Positions 24,160 through 33,910 of a DNA stretch of 64,000 nt are shown piece after piece. How positions within the stretch are numbered: position 1 is the first letter of the stretch; each line of letters begins with the position of its first letter. Origin of the DNA: Elgaria multicarinata webbii (Eukaryota; Chordata; Lepidosauria; Squamata; Anguidae); NCBI RefSeq assembly GCF_023053635.1, contig NC_086180.1, positions 88,761,447 through 88,825,446 of the forward strand. Reading direction: 5' to 3'. The notes under the pieces were generated by a model. That model saw only the letters and a program-made list of their open reading frames with translations, did not search any database and was not told where the DNA came from. The translations under genes were made by a program, and so were the position numbers.

Positions 24160-24400
24160 ATATATTGTATAGGGCTGTGCTTTTAATTAGCTAAAGTCAC
24201 TGAAAAGTGAGAGTAGGTTAGTTTCTCACAAAATGAATAGATAGAACAGTGGCTACAGATTTTGCCTCACAATTTCAGATTCTGCAAAGGCTAAAGACTT
24301 GCTGCTTTTTAAAACGAAAAGGGGAAAAAACTGGCTATCTGGACCTCTCCCTGGACACTCATGGTAAAAGCAAAACTTCTGGACCTATTTATTTAAAATC
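24160..24400 (+). repeat. Unclassified interspersed repeat, copy 1
   Basis: Shares TAGTTTCTCACAAAATGAAT, GGCTACAGATT and GGACACTC in the same order with 32720-32960. Boundaries are approximate and the family is unknown. There is no coding sequence. Confidence 0.55.
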
Positions 24401-24412
24401 TGCACATAGATA

Positions 24413-24516
24413 CCGTATTTCTTCGATTCTAAGATGCACTTTTCCCCCTAAATAAACAGCTCTAAAAATGGGGTGCGCCTTAGCATCGATGGCGTCTTAA
24501 AATCGAAGAAATACGG
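24413..24516. mobile_element. Tc1/mariner-like MITE ('CCGTATTTCTTCGATTCTAAG'), copy 1
   Basis: The 104-bp element has roughly 25-bp inverted ends (CCGTATTTCTTCGATTCTAA ... AATCGAAGAAATACGG) and TA outside both ends. The centre carries AAAAATGGGGTGCGCCTTAG. Other copies lie at 25247-25350 (same orientation) and 36395-36544. Confidence 0.82.
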
Positions 24517-24589
24517 TAATAATCGCCTCTAACCCTTCCCCGCACAGCAACATACATTTGCAAGAGAGATAAAAGGAAGAAAAAAGGGG

Positions 24590-25180
24590 AGCGGCTTAAT
24601 CCTTAGCCCCCGCCTCAGGGCAATCACAGCAAGCAAGCAATGGTTTGTTGGTGTGGGGTTAAGCACACACCACTTCCCGCGTCCTGTGGAGAAAAAGGGT
24701 GGGGGAGGAGACAGCAGCAGCAACCATCTACCGCCCTTTGTGCCCTGCCTGCTCTGTCTTGCCTGCGAATTGCTGTTGCACTGACCTTCCCGGCTCGCCG
24801 GAGCCGGCGTGAGACGGGAAGCAAGAGAGCAAAAGCCTGGCGCAAGGCGGAGCGCGAACCCTCCGGCAACCCAGAATTGGAGAGAGAGAGAGAGATCGGA
24901 TGGGATCGCAAAACAAAACACACACACACACAAATCCTGTCTAGGTAGAAATAGCGGAGGAGGCCACGAGATGAGGAGCCGCTGTCGCCTCTTTCCAAGA
25001 GAGGGGGCGGGAGAGGGTCTCGAGCATGTGACGGTCCTCGGATGGCGCCTATTGCTCTGCGCTCCAGCCGCTCTCCCCACCCCGTGCGCAATCGTGCAGG
25101 GGCGGGCTCGGCGCTTTTGGAAGAGATTAGCATGGGGAAATTGGGCTGTATGTTACCGTCCTTTTTCTGTAAGGCTAGAG
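24590..25180. other. GC/CpG-rich block bracketed by two MITE copies
   Basis: A CpG-rich stretch far above the local background lies between same-orientation MITEs at 24413-24516 and 25247-25350. Long overlapping minus-strand frames (24529-25080 and 24624-25133) exist, but they are in different phases, low in complexity and resemble no known protein. It could be an orphan CpG island, a promoter of an unseen transcript, or a passenger of a larger repeat. Confidence 0.5.
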
Positions 25181-25246
25181 TAGGAAAGTGGCTGTGAGGA
25201 ATGCTTAAGGAGGAAGCCAGTTATGTTGGAAAAGTGTGTGTCTTTG

Positions 25247-25350
25247 TTCGTATTTCTTCGATTCTAAGATGCCCTTTTTCCCCAAATAAACATCTCTAAA
25301 AATGGGGTGCGCCTTAGAATCGATGGCGTCTTAGAATCGAAGAAATACGG
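25247..25350. mobile_element. Tc1/mariner-like MITE ('CCGTATTTCTTCGATTCTAAG'), copy 2
   Basis: Nearly identical to the copy at 24413-24516 and in the same orientation. The right end is followed by TA; the left end reads TCGTATTTCTTCG, so the terminal base or two and its TA have changed. Confidence 0.78.
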
Positions 25351-25494
25351 TAATACTAGGGAGTGGCATCACAACTAGCTAACATTTAAAGCTTTCAAAC
25401 TGAGGGAATTAGTTCTCAACACTGTTCTATAAAGGCAATAAATACAGATAGGAGATGCTAAAATAATGTTGTTAATGTTTCAGATATAGCACTA

Positions 25495-25950
25495 AAAGCC
25501 CAAATCAAAATGCTAGTTTTAACCTTTAAAACCCTAAATAGCTTGGGGCCAGATTACTTGAAAACATGTCTTGGCCCATATTTACCTACCTGGAGCCATT
25601 ACCTGAGGCCCTTCTCCAGGTACTCCTATAACATAAAGCAAGGCATGTGGCTTCACTTGATGGAACCTTGTCTGTGCCCAGAGAGGCTTGCTTGGCACAT
25701 ATTTGAAGATCTTTTTTTATTCTCCCAGGCATTTGAAGAGCAAAGCTTTCTCTTTTACTGATAGTCTTGCATTGGTTATTATGTGCTGCACTGTTTTCAC
25801 CCACTGCAGCTGATTTTGTTTTGTGTTATTTTATGTTGTGCTATTACTGTTTTATTGTGATTTTACATTTTCTGATTTTTACATTTACTTGTATATTGCC
25901 CAGAAAACTATGGTTACTGGGCAGTCTTAAAGTGCAATAAATAAATAAAT
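25495..25950 (+). mobile_element. L2-like LINE, 3' end with tail
   Basis: MLVLTFKTLNSLGPDYLK corresponds to the L2 'VLTYKALHGLAPxYL' motif. The 3' end includes TGCCCAGAAAACTATGGTTA and an (AAAT)n tail. It is 5'-truncated with several frame breaks. Confidence 0.75.
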
Positions 25951-26008
25951 AAATATTCCTTTCAGATTCAGCTTGAGGGGGTAATCTTATGGATGCTTCC
26001 ATTTTTGG

Positions 26009-26011
<3 letters not shown>

Positions 26012-26067
<56 letters not shown>

Positions 26068-26068
26068 A
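26012..26068. repeat. (GT)n(GA)n compound microsatellite
   Basis: GT units pass directly into GA units. Confidence 0.95.
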
Positions 26069-26299
26069 AAGACAAAATAAGCAAGTATGCTTCTTGGACT
26101 GTGTGTATTCTCTTGTTTTAAGTGAATATGAAATGAACTGAGAGAAACAAACAGCTTAGATTGCTTTTTTAAAATGTTTAGTTGTTTTGTAAGAGTGCAA
26201 CCCTCCACTTTCAACTCTTGATCTTGACATTGGTTTCCATGCTTTGGTTTGTTGCTGGAGCAGAAAATGGGTGGTTTCAAGGAGTTTGTTCATGTTTGT

Positions 26300-26790
26300 T
26301 TCTCTGCCCAACTCTCTACTTTGCAGCTTTAACCATGGGCTACCTCGCTGGCAGAGCTCCAGGGATAGTTTTGATCTGCTTTTACCATGGCTTTATGAAT
26401 GGGGGTGTTTTTAGTGTGAAAGAATTCTCTGAGTGACTTTAGCATAAAGTTTAGCATAAATTCTGTCAATGTCCAGCAGAGGTTTTCCTCCCTTTTTCCC
26501 CCTGCTGATTGTTTTTCTTTCAATGCATGAATTGGGATGCAGTGTTTTCTGAGTTCGGTGCAACTAAGTCCGTTTATTTCTTCAAGTTCAGTGTGTGACC
26601 AGTGTATGATTCCAAAAGAGTATGTTATTGCATAGAAGTTGATTGCTTTGAACATGTTTTTAGTGTTGGGTTTGGATTTTAGAATTTGTGATAGGCAGAT
26701 TCTATATTGCATTCTTAGTTGAGCTTTTACTGTGGAGTGGTTGATTTTTGTGTTTTGGTGGAATCCTAAATATTTGCATTATTTCAGTCT
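26300..26790 (-). mobile_element. R4/Dong-like LINE fragment
   Basis: The minus strand translates to CKYLGFHQNTKIN, then YRICLSQILKSKPNTKN, AINFYAITYSFGIIHWSHTE and LEEINGL. This pattern (short YLG motif, K-S-LN-N, AIN-YA, GII-W, ELEELD) is characteristic of the post-RT region of R4/Dong-clade LINEs, a clade reported in lizards. It is a decayed partial copy; a 127-codon frame (26329-26712) survives. Family assignment is by eye. Confidence 0.65.
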
Positions 26791-27228
26791 TACTCTGATA
26801 ACTTCTCTCTCTTTCTATTTTCACACCTGTAACTTAGTCTGTAAAACGCTGCCCTTAACTTTTCAGCCTTAATTCTCTTTTTTTTTTAATAAATTTTTAT
26901 TAACTTTTTACCTACAACAATACAATTAACAGAAAAAGAACATAATACATAAACACAAAATAGCATTTATATCATATATTCACACTTAATCTATTAGACA
27001 TAATCATACTCAACATAAAAGTGCACCCCCCACCTCGGGATCTCATTCCTGTTTCCAAAAACTCATAGTTTCTTCTGCTGGTGGTTTCCTGCTTCCCTTA
27101 GAAAACACATATACTAGGAACTTTTTCCAGATTCCCTCAAAATCATTAGTTTTTACTATACCTCTTTTCACTTTAATATTGCATGTCAATTTATCATTAA
27201 TAGCAATATCCCACACTTCTTTATACCA

Positions 27229-28155
27229 TTATTCAATACAATAATCACCTTGAGTCTTCCAGTTCCTAGCTACGATTAACCTTGCAGCTATCAGCAAATT
27301 CGTTATCAATTCCTTAATTTCTTTACTACATTTAAAATCTTCTTGCAGTGAGAGTAATGCAACTCTTGGTGTATCTTCTATTTTCATTCCAACAATCTCC
27401 TCAATCTCTAAAAACACCATCTTCCACAGCTTTTGCACAAATTTACAATCCCACCACATATGTAAATACGTTCCTTTTTCACCACAGCCCCTCCAACAAT
27501 CTGCTGAATGCTTATTATTGATCTTGTTTAATCTAACCAGAGTTAGGTACCAGATCCATAAAATTTTATAATAATTCTCCTTTATTCTCACTGACATATT
27601 TCTCAACACTCTTTTTCTCCATGGTCCTTCCCAACTCTGCTGTCCTATCTGTATCTTCAAATCTGTCTCCCAAACCGATTTTCCTACACTATCCAACAAA
27701 CCTTTCTCAATTAATATATTGTATAATTGACTCATTAAACCTTTTGTCACTGTATTTTGTCCCTTATCCATTTCTTTTTTATCAGTTAGTTTCTCAAACT
27801 TCGTCATCTCTCTACACTCTCCATTTTCTCTTACCCAATTTTTAGTCCTTTGTTCCAATTGCCAATAATTTAGCCAAGTTAATTTACTGTCTTTTAAAAC
27901 CTCTTCCATCTTCTCTCTTGTACTCATCCCTCTTAACCATTCTCTTAATTTCATTTTATTTTTCTCTATTAGAACTTTACTTAATCTATTCTTTAAATCT
28001 TCAGGAAAATTCTTTAACATTATCACCGGTGTTAAAGGGGAGCTGCTTAAAAGCAACTCCTTTTTATATTTGTTCCAAAGTTCCCAATGGAACTTCAAGA
28101 GCTGATTACCTAAATCATCAACCCATTTCCCCCCCTCTTTCCTTAAAAAATACAT
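27229..28155 (-). pseudogene. L1 ORF2 C-terminal part with cysteine-histidine motif
   Basis: About 308 codons covering the end of L1 ORF2. Near the C-terminus it has CWRGCGEKGTYLHMWWDC, the conserved C-x3-C-x7-H-x4-C motif of L1 ORF2, then FVQKLW and LIAARLIVARNWK, which match the L1 terminus. It is preceded in another frame by the segment at 28118-28453 (IRISDTELKSWQNIINN, KGGLGLPNI). Confidence 0.88.
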
Positions 28156-28770
28156 TATGCAAATTTAATTCTATATTACTTGTAGTTTTATCCTCCATCC
28201 AGTCTAAATCACCTACCCCTAAAATTGCTTCAACAATATGTCTTAACCTATTTGCTACATAATAAGAACTAATGTTTGGGAGTCCCAATCCTCCCTTTCT
28301 TTGGCTTAAATACCATTTGCTTTTATTAATCCTAGGTTTCTTCTCCGCATTACAATAATTATTTATAATATTCTGCCAACTTTTTAATTCTGTATCTGAA
28401 ATTCTTATTGGTAGCATCCTAAAAACAAAATTAATCTTGTGTAAAATCTTCATCTTTATTAATGCTATTCTTCCAAACCATGAAAGGTTCAGTCTTTTCT
28501 ATTTTTTTCAATTTTTCTAATATCTCTTTTTTCAAACCACTTAAATTCTCATTTTCTAAATCTTCTAGATTTTTAGTAATCCTAATTCCCAAATATCTAT
28601 TTTTTTCTTTAATTCTCAATTCTATAACTTTCCCTTCCCACTCCTTTTCCTCTTTTTTAGTATAATTAAGTAACATCAATTCTGATTTTGCCCAATTTAT
28701 TCTTAACCCAGTAACTTCTTCAAATTCTTTCAACTGCTGTTTAATTCTTTCCATCTTCCCTACAGGATCT

Positions 28771-29598
28771 TTAATGGTTATCATCTGCAAACATATTCAA
28801 TTTTATTTTATTGCTACTACCTATCCCTTCTATCTCCCCATCATCTCTTATTACATTTGCCAATAATTCCATAACCAATACAAACAGGACAGGCGAGAGT
28901 GGGCAGCCTTGTCTTGTCCCTCTGGCTAGTCGTATCTTATCCGTAACTCCATCATTTACTACCACTACGGCTGTATTTTGGGAGTATAACTGCTCTATTA
29001 TAGCTTTAAATTTGTTTCCATATCCCATTGTATTTAGAACCATCTTTAATGCTTGCCAACTCACACAGTCAAAAGCCTTAAAAATATCCAAAGCTAAAAT
29101 GCCCACTTTAATCTTTGACTTTTTTATCCCCTGTATTACATTTAAAACTCTACCCACTAAGGTATGCATCTGTCTTCCTGCTATAAAACCACATTGGTCT
29201 TCCCCTACATACTTAGCTATAAATTTGTTTAATCGTTTAGCCAAAATAGTTGAGAAAATTTTTGCATCTTGATTTATTAACGAAATCGGTCTATATGAGT
29301 CAGGGAGAGTCAAATCCTTATCTGGCTTCGGAATTAAAATTATTATCGAATGCTCCCATGATTCTGGAATCCTCTCCCCTTCCAATATAGCGTTATATAA
29401 TTTCAATAATTTTGGCACTATTAATGGTTTGAAAATTTTGTAATACTCTGGTCCTAGACCATCTGCCCCAGGCGATTTCCCCACTTTCAGCTGCTCTATA
29501 ACCTCCTCCATTTCACTTTGTGATATAGTTTTGTCCATTACTTCCTTATGCTCTTTTTCTAAACCCTTCTTCCAGTATTTGTCCACATACACTTCCAT
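28771..29598 (-). pseudogene. L1 ORF2 reverse-transcriptase part
   Basis: About 275 codons with the core L1 polymerase motifs in order: KSPGADGLGPEYYK, LIPKPDKD, YRPISLINQDAKIF, QCGFIAGRQ, LALDIFKAFDCVSW, ARGTRQGCPLSPVLF and FADD. A frameshift lies immediately after FADD, and the continuation (ITIKDPVGKMERIKQQLKEF) is in the frame at 28431-28790. Further shifts lead to the piece at 28118-28453. Confidence 0.92.
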
Positions 29599-29755
29599 CC
29601 TCTTCTTTTGGGTGTCTTTTTCTTTATATAAATCTTCGAAAAATTCCTGAATTTTTTTTTATTTTATCCTTCATCATGTGACAATAATTGCCTTGCTTAT
29701 TTTTTACTGATCCTATCCCATTTTTAGCTTTTTCCTTTTGTGTGAGTTTAGCAAG

Positions 29756-30670
29756 CTATTTAGAATTCTTATTACTATTTTGAAAATATTCTCTTTTCAT
29801 ATAAATTAAATTCTTCTGAACTTCTTCTAAATTTATATTCTCTAATTCCTTTTTCTTTGCTTGTAGTTCTATTAACTTATGTTTATTTTTGGTTTGCCAA
29901 TATTCTTTTTCCAACTTTTTTATCTCTTTCTCTAATCTAACCTGCAATACATCCTGTTGTCTTTTTAGGTTACACATTTCCCTAATACAGATCCCCCTAG
30001 TCACAGCCTTCATGGTGTCCCAAACAGTTGCCGTTGCTATTCCTCCCTTTTCATTTATTTCCCAGGTTTCTGACAATTCCTCTTGCATTTTTTCAACCAC
30101 TTTGGTATGCTTAAATATCTTAGTATTCAATCTCCACCTTAACGCTTCTTTATAATCCTTACTAACTGTAAAGTCTAAACTTACCAATGCATGATCTGTT
30201 ACTCTAATTACCCCTAATTCCATTCTGCATAGCTTAGTTACAAACTCTCTGGAGACAAAAATATGATCTATCCTAGAATATGTATGATGGACTGGAGAAT
30301 AAAAAGTAAACCCAGGATCCGCCCCTCTAAGAACTCTCCAACCGTCAACAAAATCCTTTTCTTTAATTAATTTATTTAAAATAGTAATGTTATTCCTCTT
30401 TTCTACCTTAGTGGGGTTTGACCTGGCTATTCTATTATCCATAACCATATTAAAATCTCCCGCCAAAATAACATATCCCTCCTTAAATTCTTCTATCTCT
30501 CTGAATACCTCTTCGTAAAATTCTCTTTGTTTATCATTTGGTGCATAAACATTAATCAAAGTATACATTTTCCCTTCAATTTGACCTTTAATCAAGAGAT
30601 ATCTCCCATTCCCATCCTTTTTAATGTTCTCCAACGTGAATCCACTTCTTTTTGAAATCAAAATGGCCAC
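29756..30670 (-). pseudogene. L1 ORF2 endonuclease part
   Basis: About 304 codons. INVYAPNDKQREFY and ILAGDFNMVMDN match the middle of the L1 apurinic endonuclease, and SRIDHIFVSR and TDHALVSLDF match its end. The first strands of the domain, including the early catalytic Asn and Glu, are lost with the 5' truncation, so no active nuclease could be made. The last third is a Lys/Glu-rich helical linker leading into the polymerase. The frame ends at 29756 and the RT continues in another frame. Confidence 0.9.
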
Positions 30671-30687
30671 CCTCAGCCTTAATTCTC

Positions 30688-32719
30688 AAGTCTTACTTCT
30701 ATCACCCCTATTCATGCTTTCCTCCTTCCAGTTTAATTGTGCTGTTCAGACAGGTTCAAAATGGTATATTATATACCCTCCATTCTTGCACAATGGCACA
30801 GCTTTTATAGTACTACTGTCCTGGTATTATTAGGCTGTAAGTTGTTATTTGTATATAAGCTGATTAACCTTCTTGTGTTCTTGTTCTTCTCCTCCTTCTG
30901 AGAATTGTTTCAGTGTGCTTGTTAGTAATGTTGTCCACAGGCATTGCACCAAGTGCATTTTCCCAAGTCTAGGCGTACAGAATGCACTTGGCATCTGTGT
31001 GAGTCTTGTGCTGAGCCATCAGCTCAGCTGCTGCTCTGCTAACGAAGGGGAAAGGCTAGAACAGCCTTCCCTCCAACTGATGCCCTCCAGTTGTTTTGGA
31101 CTACAACTCCCAGCATTCCTGACCATTGGTCTTGCTGGCTAGGGTTGCTGGGAGATGAAGCCTGGATTCTTTCTCACTCACTTGCTGGCAGTTCTGCACT
31201 TCCAGCTCCAAGTTGGGTAAGGATGTTCCATTGCTCCAGCCTTGCGCGTGGCTGTGACTGTGAGACCAGGAACCCTCTGCATGCTCTTCTCTTGCCACCT
31301 CAACAATCAAATGAGCAAAGGCACATTTCCCTGTGTTTAAATGGTGAACGTACAAGTCACAGGAGGCTTTGCTGAGCCTAGACTTGGGCCTGCTGACAAT
31401 GGAACAGCAAAAAAATACTAACAAGCACACTGAAAATGACTCAAAGCAGCAGCATTTTTCCTTATAATAAATTTACATATATCTACATAAAATTCAGGAA
31501 TGTCCAATATATGTCTATCCTTCATTAAACCAATAAATGGAAGCCAGTTAGTTTTAAAAGTTTCCGTATTTTGTTTAGGCATCTCTTAGATATGTGCATT
31601 CAGTTTAGACACCTCTGCTGTCTTCCAGATCTTCTAACTCCATTTTTTGGCAAGAAGGATTTTAGCTGCCACTACTAGATTGGGGAAGGCTAGCCTTCCC
31701 CAATCTAGTGCCCACGGGCATCCACAGGAGTTGTGTGTATGTGAGTAAGTGTGGCAAAGCTGCACAGTACGGTAGTTTGTGGTTGTAATTTGCTACAACA
31801 CAGCTGTGCACTTTCCTTGGTGCTTAGTGTCATATTCCAAGGCATTTAGAAGCCTGCAGAAGATCGTAGGAATTGAACAGCACTAATGTGAAGATTGTTA
31901 TATTCAAGAAGCATCATGAACTAAAAGAATTACAACCACAAACTACTGTGCAGCTTTGCCATCTCACCTCCCTTGGAAAAAAATCCTGCAGGTGCTCATG
32001 GCTTGTCTCTGATCTACAGGCAATGCACAATAGATTCTGGTACCTCCACAAAAGGTTTCTTTATTTCTACAATACATGAGAAAACACTGTGGAGCTGCAT
32101 GGCTCACACACTCAGCTCCAAGGCCAACCATATCAGAGAGAGAGAGAGAGGGGGGGGGGTTTCCATTTGGGCCACCTGCAAGAGCTGGAACTGGCAAGTG
32201 CTCTTAAAGACCAGTTATAACTCTTAATAAATCATACTGCTGCTACAGACAATTTCACAGCCCCATCTGCATTTCCCTAAAACACCAACAACACTGGGAC
32301 TAAGCTGCAGAGTTGTCATACACTACTCTAACAGACTCCCTTCCGCAAAACGGAGTAACAACACTGGACTACTTTTCAGGACTTATGTATTCCACACTTT
32401 CTCAGCCACAGCCCTGCCTCCTGCAATGGAATATAATAATGTTGAAGTTTATCTGCACATATTGGCAAAGTATTTTTAAAAATGTTTATAGAGTCAGAAA
32501 CACACACACATATTAACATGAGCTGAGTTAGAAAGGTCACAAACCCCTCTCTTTGCAGCTACATTTTGTTTTTTCTCAGACAACACTGCCCAAACCCAAC
32601 TACATGAAACTCCCGGATTTCTAAATTGTTTTTTTTATGAGGCTGCCCCTGCCTTCGGCTTGTTTTCAAGATCCAAAAAAGACCTGACACAAGGTTAGCA
32701 TACCCAGATATTGGGCATT
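30688..32719. other. Non-coding flank with old repeat fragments
   Basis: Contains a foldback-family piece at about 31080-31150 (GGACTACAACTCCCAGCATT) and an L1 3' fragment at 31450-31690. A GA-rich tract followed by a G run lies near 32135-32160. No gene-like sequence. Confidence 0.45.
31450..31690 (-). mobile_element. Old L1 ORF2 C-terminal fragment
   Basis: The minus strand reads as fragments resembling AAKILLAKKW and LTGFHLL-type stretches of the L1 ORF2 C-terminus (compare LIAARLIVARNWK in the 27-kb element), in several phases with stops. Short and decayed; the assignment is tentative. Confidence 0.45.
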
Positions 32720-32960
32720 GCTATGACTTCATTCATTGGTTAAGGCAGTAAAAAATGGGAGCAGGCTAGTTTCTCACAAAATGAATAGGCAGAAGACGGG
32801 TTTCACATTTTGTCTCCTATATTGGGTTCTACAATGGCTACAGATTGGTTCTTCTTTTTAATGAAAGCTGGGAATTTGGAGGTTACTACTCATCCTAGCG
32901 GGTCAATTGCCCCTGCCACGAGACAGGCTCTTTACAAAACAGGCCTGTCCGTGGACACTC
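32720..32960 (+). repeat. Unclassified interspersed repeat, copy 2
   Basis: Matches 24160-24400 in order and orientation over GCTAGTTTCTCACAAAATGA, GGCTACAGATT and GTGGACACTC. The CR1 copy follows directly at about 32969. Confidence 0.55.
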
Positions 32961-32968
32961 CCTGCTCA

Positions 32969-33910
32969 AGGAAGTGGCTCAATCTTGATAGGCTGGAGTG
33001 CTGGGCTGAAAACAACAGGATGCAATTTAATAGGGATAAATGCCAAGTTCTACATTTAGGAAATAGAAACCAAAGGCACAGTTACAAGATGGGGGATACT
33101 TGGCTCAGCAATACTACAAACGAGAAGGATCTTGGAATTGTTGTAGATCACAAGCTGAATATGAGTCAACAGTGCAATATGGCTGCAAGAAAGGCAAATG
33201 CTATTTTGGGCTGCATTAATAGAAGTATAGCTTCCAAATCACGTGAGGTACTGGTTCCTCTCTATTCGGCCCTGGTTAGGCCTCATCTAGAGTATTGCGT
33301 CCAGTTCTGGGCTACACAATTCAAGAAGGACGCAGACAAGCTGGAGCGTTTTCAGAGGAGGGCAACCAGGATGATCAGGGGTCTGGAAACAAAGCCCTAT
33401 GAAGATATGTGCATGGTGAACATCAGAGCTGCCGGGGGTGGGGTTGTATGTGTGTTAGGATTAACCTCCCGCACTCTGATTTGTATTAAAAGCCCCCAGT
33501 ACTGGCACTGGCAAGATCTGAGAGAGCCAGAGATGCCTTCACACATTTCAAAACCCTCAAAGTTCCTCTCTCACTGTTTAACATCCTGAGTGTTGGCTGG
33601 AAGAGAAAGCAGAGGGCCGTTTTGTAATGCAGCAGAGGTCCTGGGGCCTGTACAGGTTTTATACCTGCAGCCCTGCAAACCCAGCAGAAGCGAGAACCAA
33701 TTTCAGAAAAACTTCCTGACAGAGCAGTACGACAATGGAACCAGTTACCTAGGGTGGCTGTGGGCTCTCCCACACTAGAGGCCTTCAAGAGGCAGCTGGA
33801 CAAACATCTGTCAGGGATGCTTTAGGGTGGATTCCTGCATTGAGCAGGGGGTTGGACTCGATGGCCTTGTGGGCCCCCTCCAACTCTGCTATTCTATGAT
33901 TCTATGATTC
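32969..33910 (+). mobile_element. CR1 LINE 3' part with an internal replaced segment
   Basis: The translation runs LDRLECWAENNRMQFNRDKC, then [20 protein letters not shown] and [17 protein letters not shown], the end of CR1 ORF2, open over about 145 codons. At 33406 the CR1 match stops, and it resumes at about 33696 with AGAAAAACTTCCTGAC through to the tail CTATTCTATGATTCTATG. The resumed part skips roughly 190 bp of the CR1 sequence seen in the 9890 copy. Confidence 0.9.
33406..33695. other. Unclassified 290-bp segment inside CR1
   Basis: This sequence does not match the other CR1 copies in the window and replaces part of the ORF end. It has no inverted ends or duplication that I can see, so it may be a filler from repair or an old insertion followed by deletion. 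Confidence 0.5.

Larger units (their letters stand above)
26878..30672 (-). mobile_element. L1 LINE, 5'-truncated, 3.8 kb, with 15-bp target-site duplication
   Basis: The 3' end is at 26878 (poly-A tail read as poly-T on the plus strand) and the truncated 5' end at 30672. TCAGCCTTAATTCTC flanks it at 26863-26877 and 30673-30687, an exact 15-bp duplication as made by L1 target-primed insertion. It retains most of ORF2: endonuclease, reverse transcriptase and the C-terminal cysteine-rich region, broken by a handful of frameshifts. ORF1 and the 5' UTR are absent. The intact duplication suggests a fairly recent insertion. Confidence 0.93.

Noticed and set aside
24529-25133. Two long overlapping minus-strand frames (183 and 169 codons)
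   Set aside because: They are in different phases, rich in Pro/Ser/Arg, contain a CV repeat from a CA tract and resemble no known protein. CpG-rich DNA has few stops.
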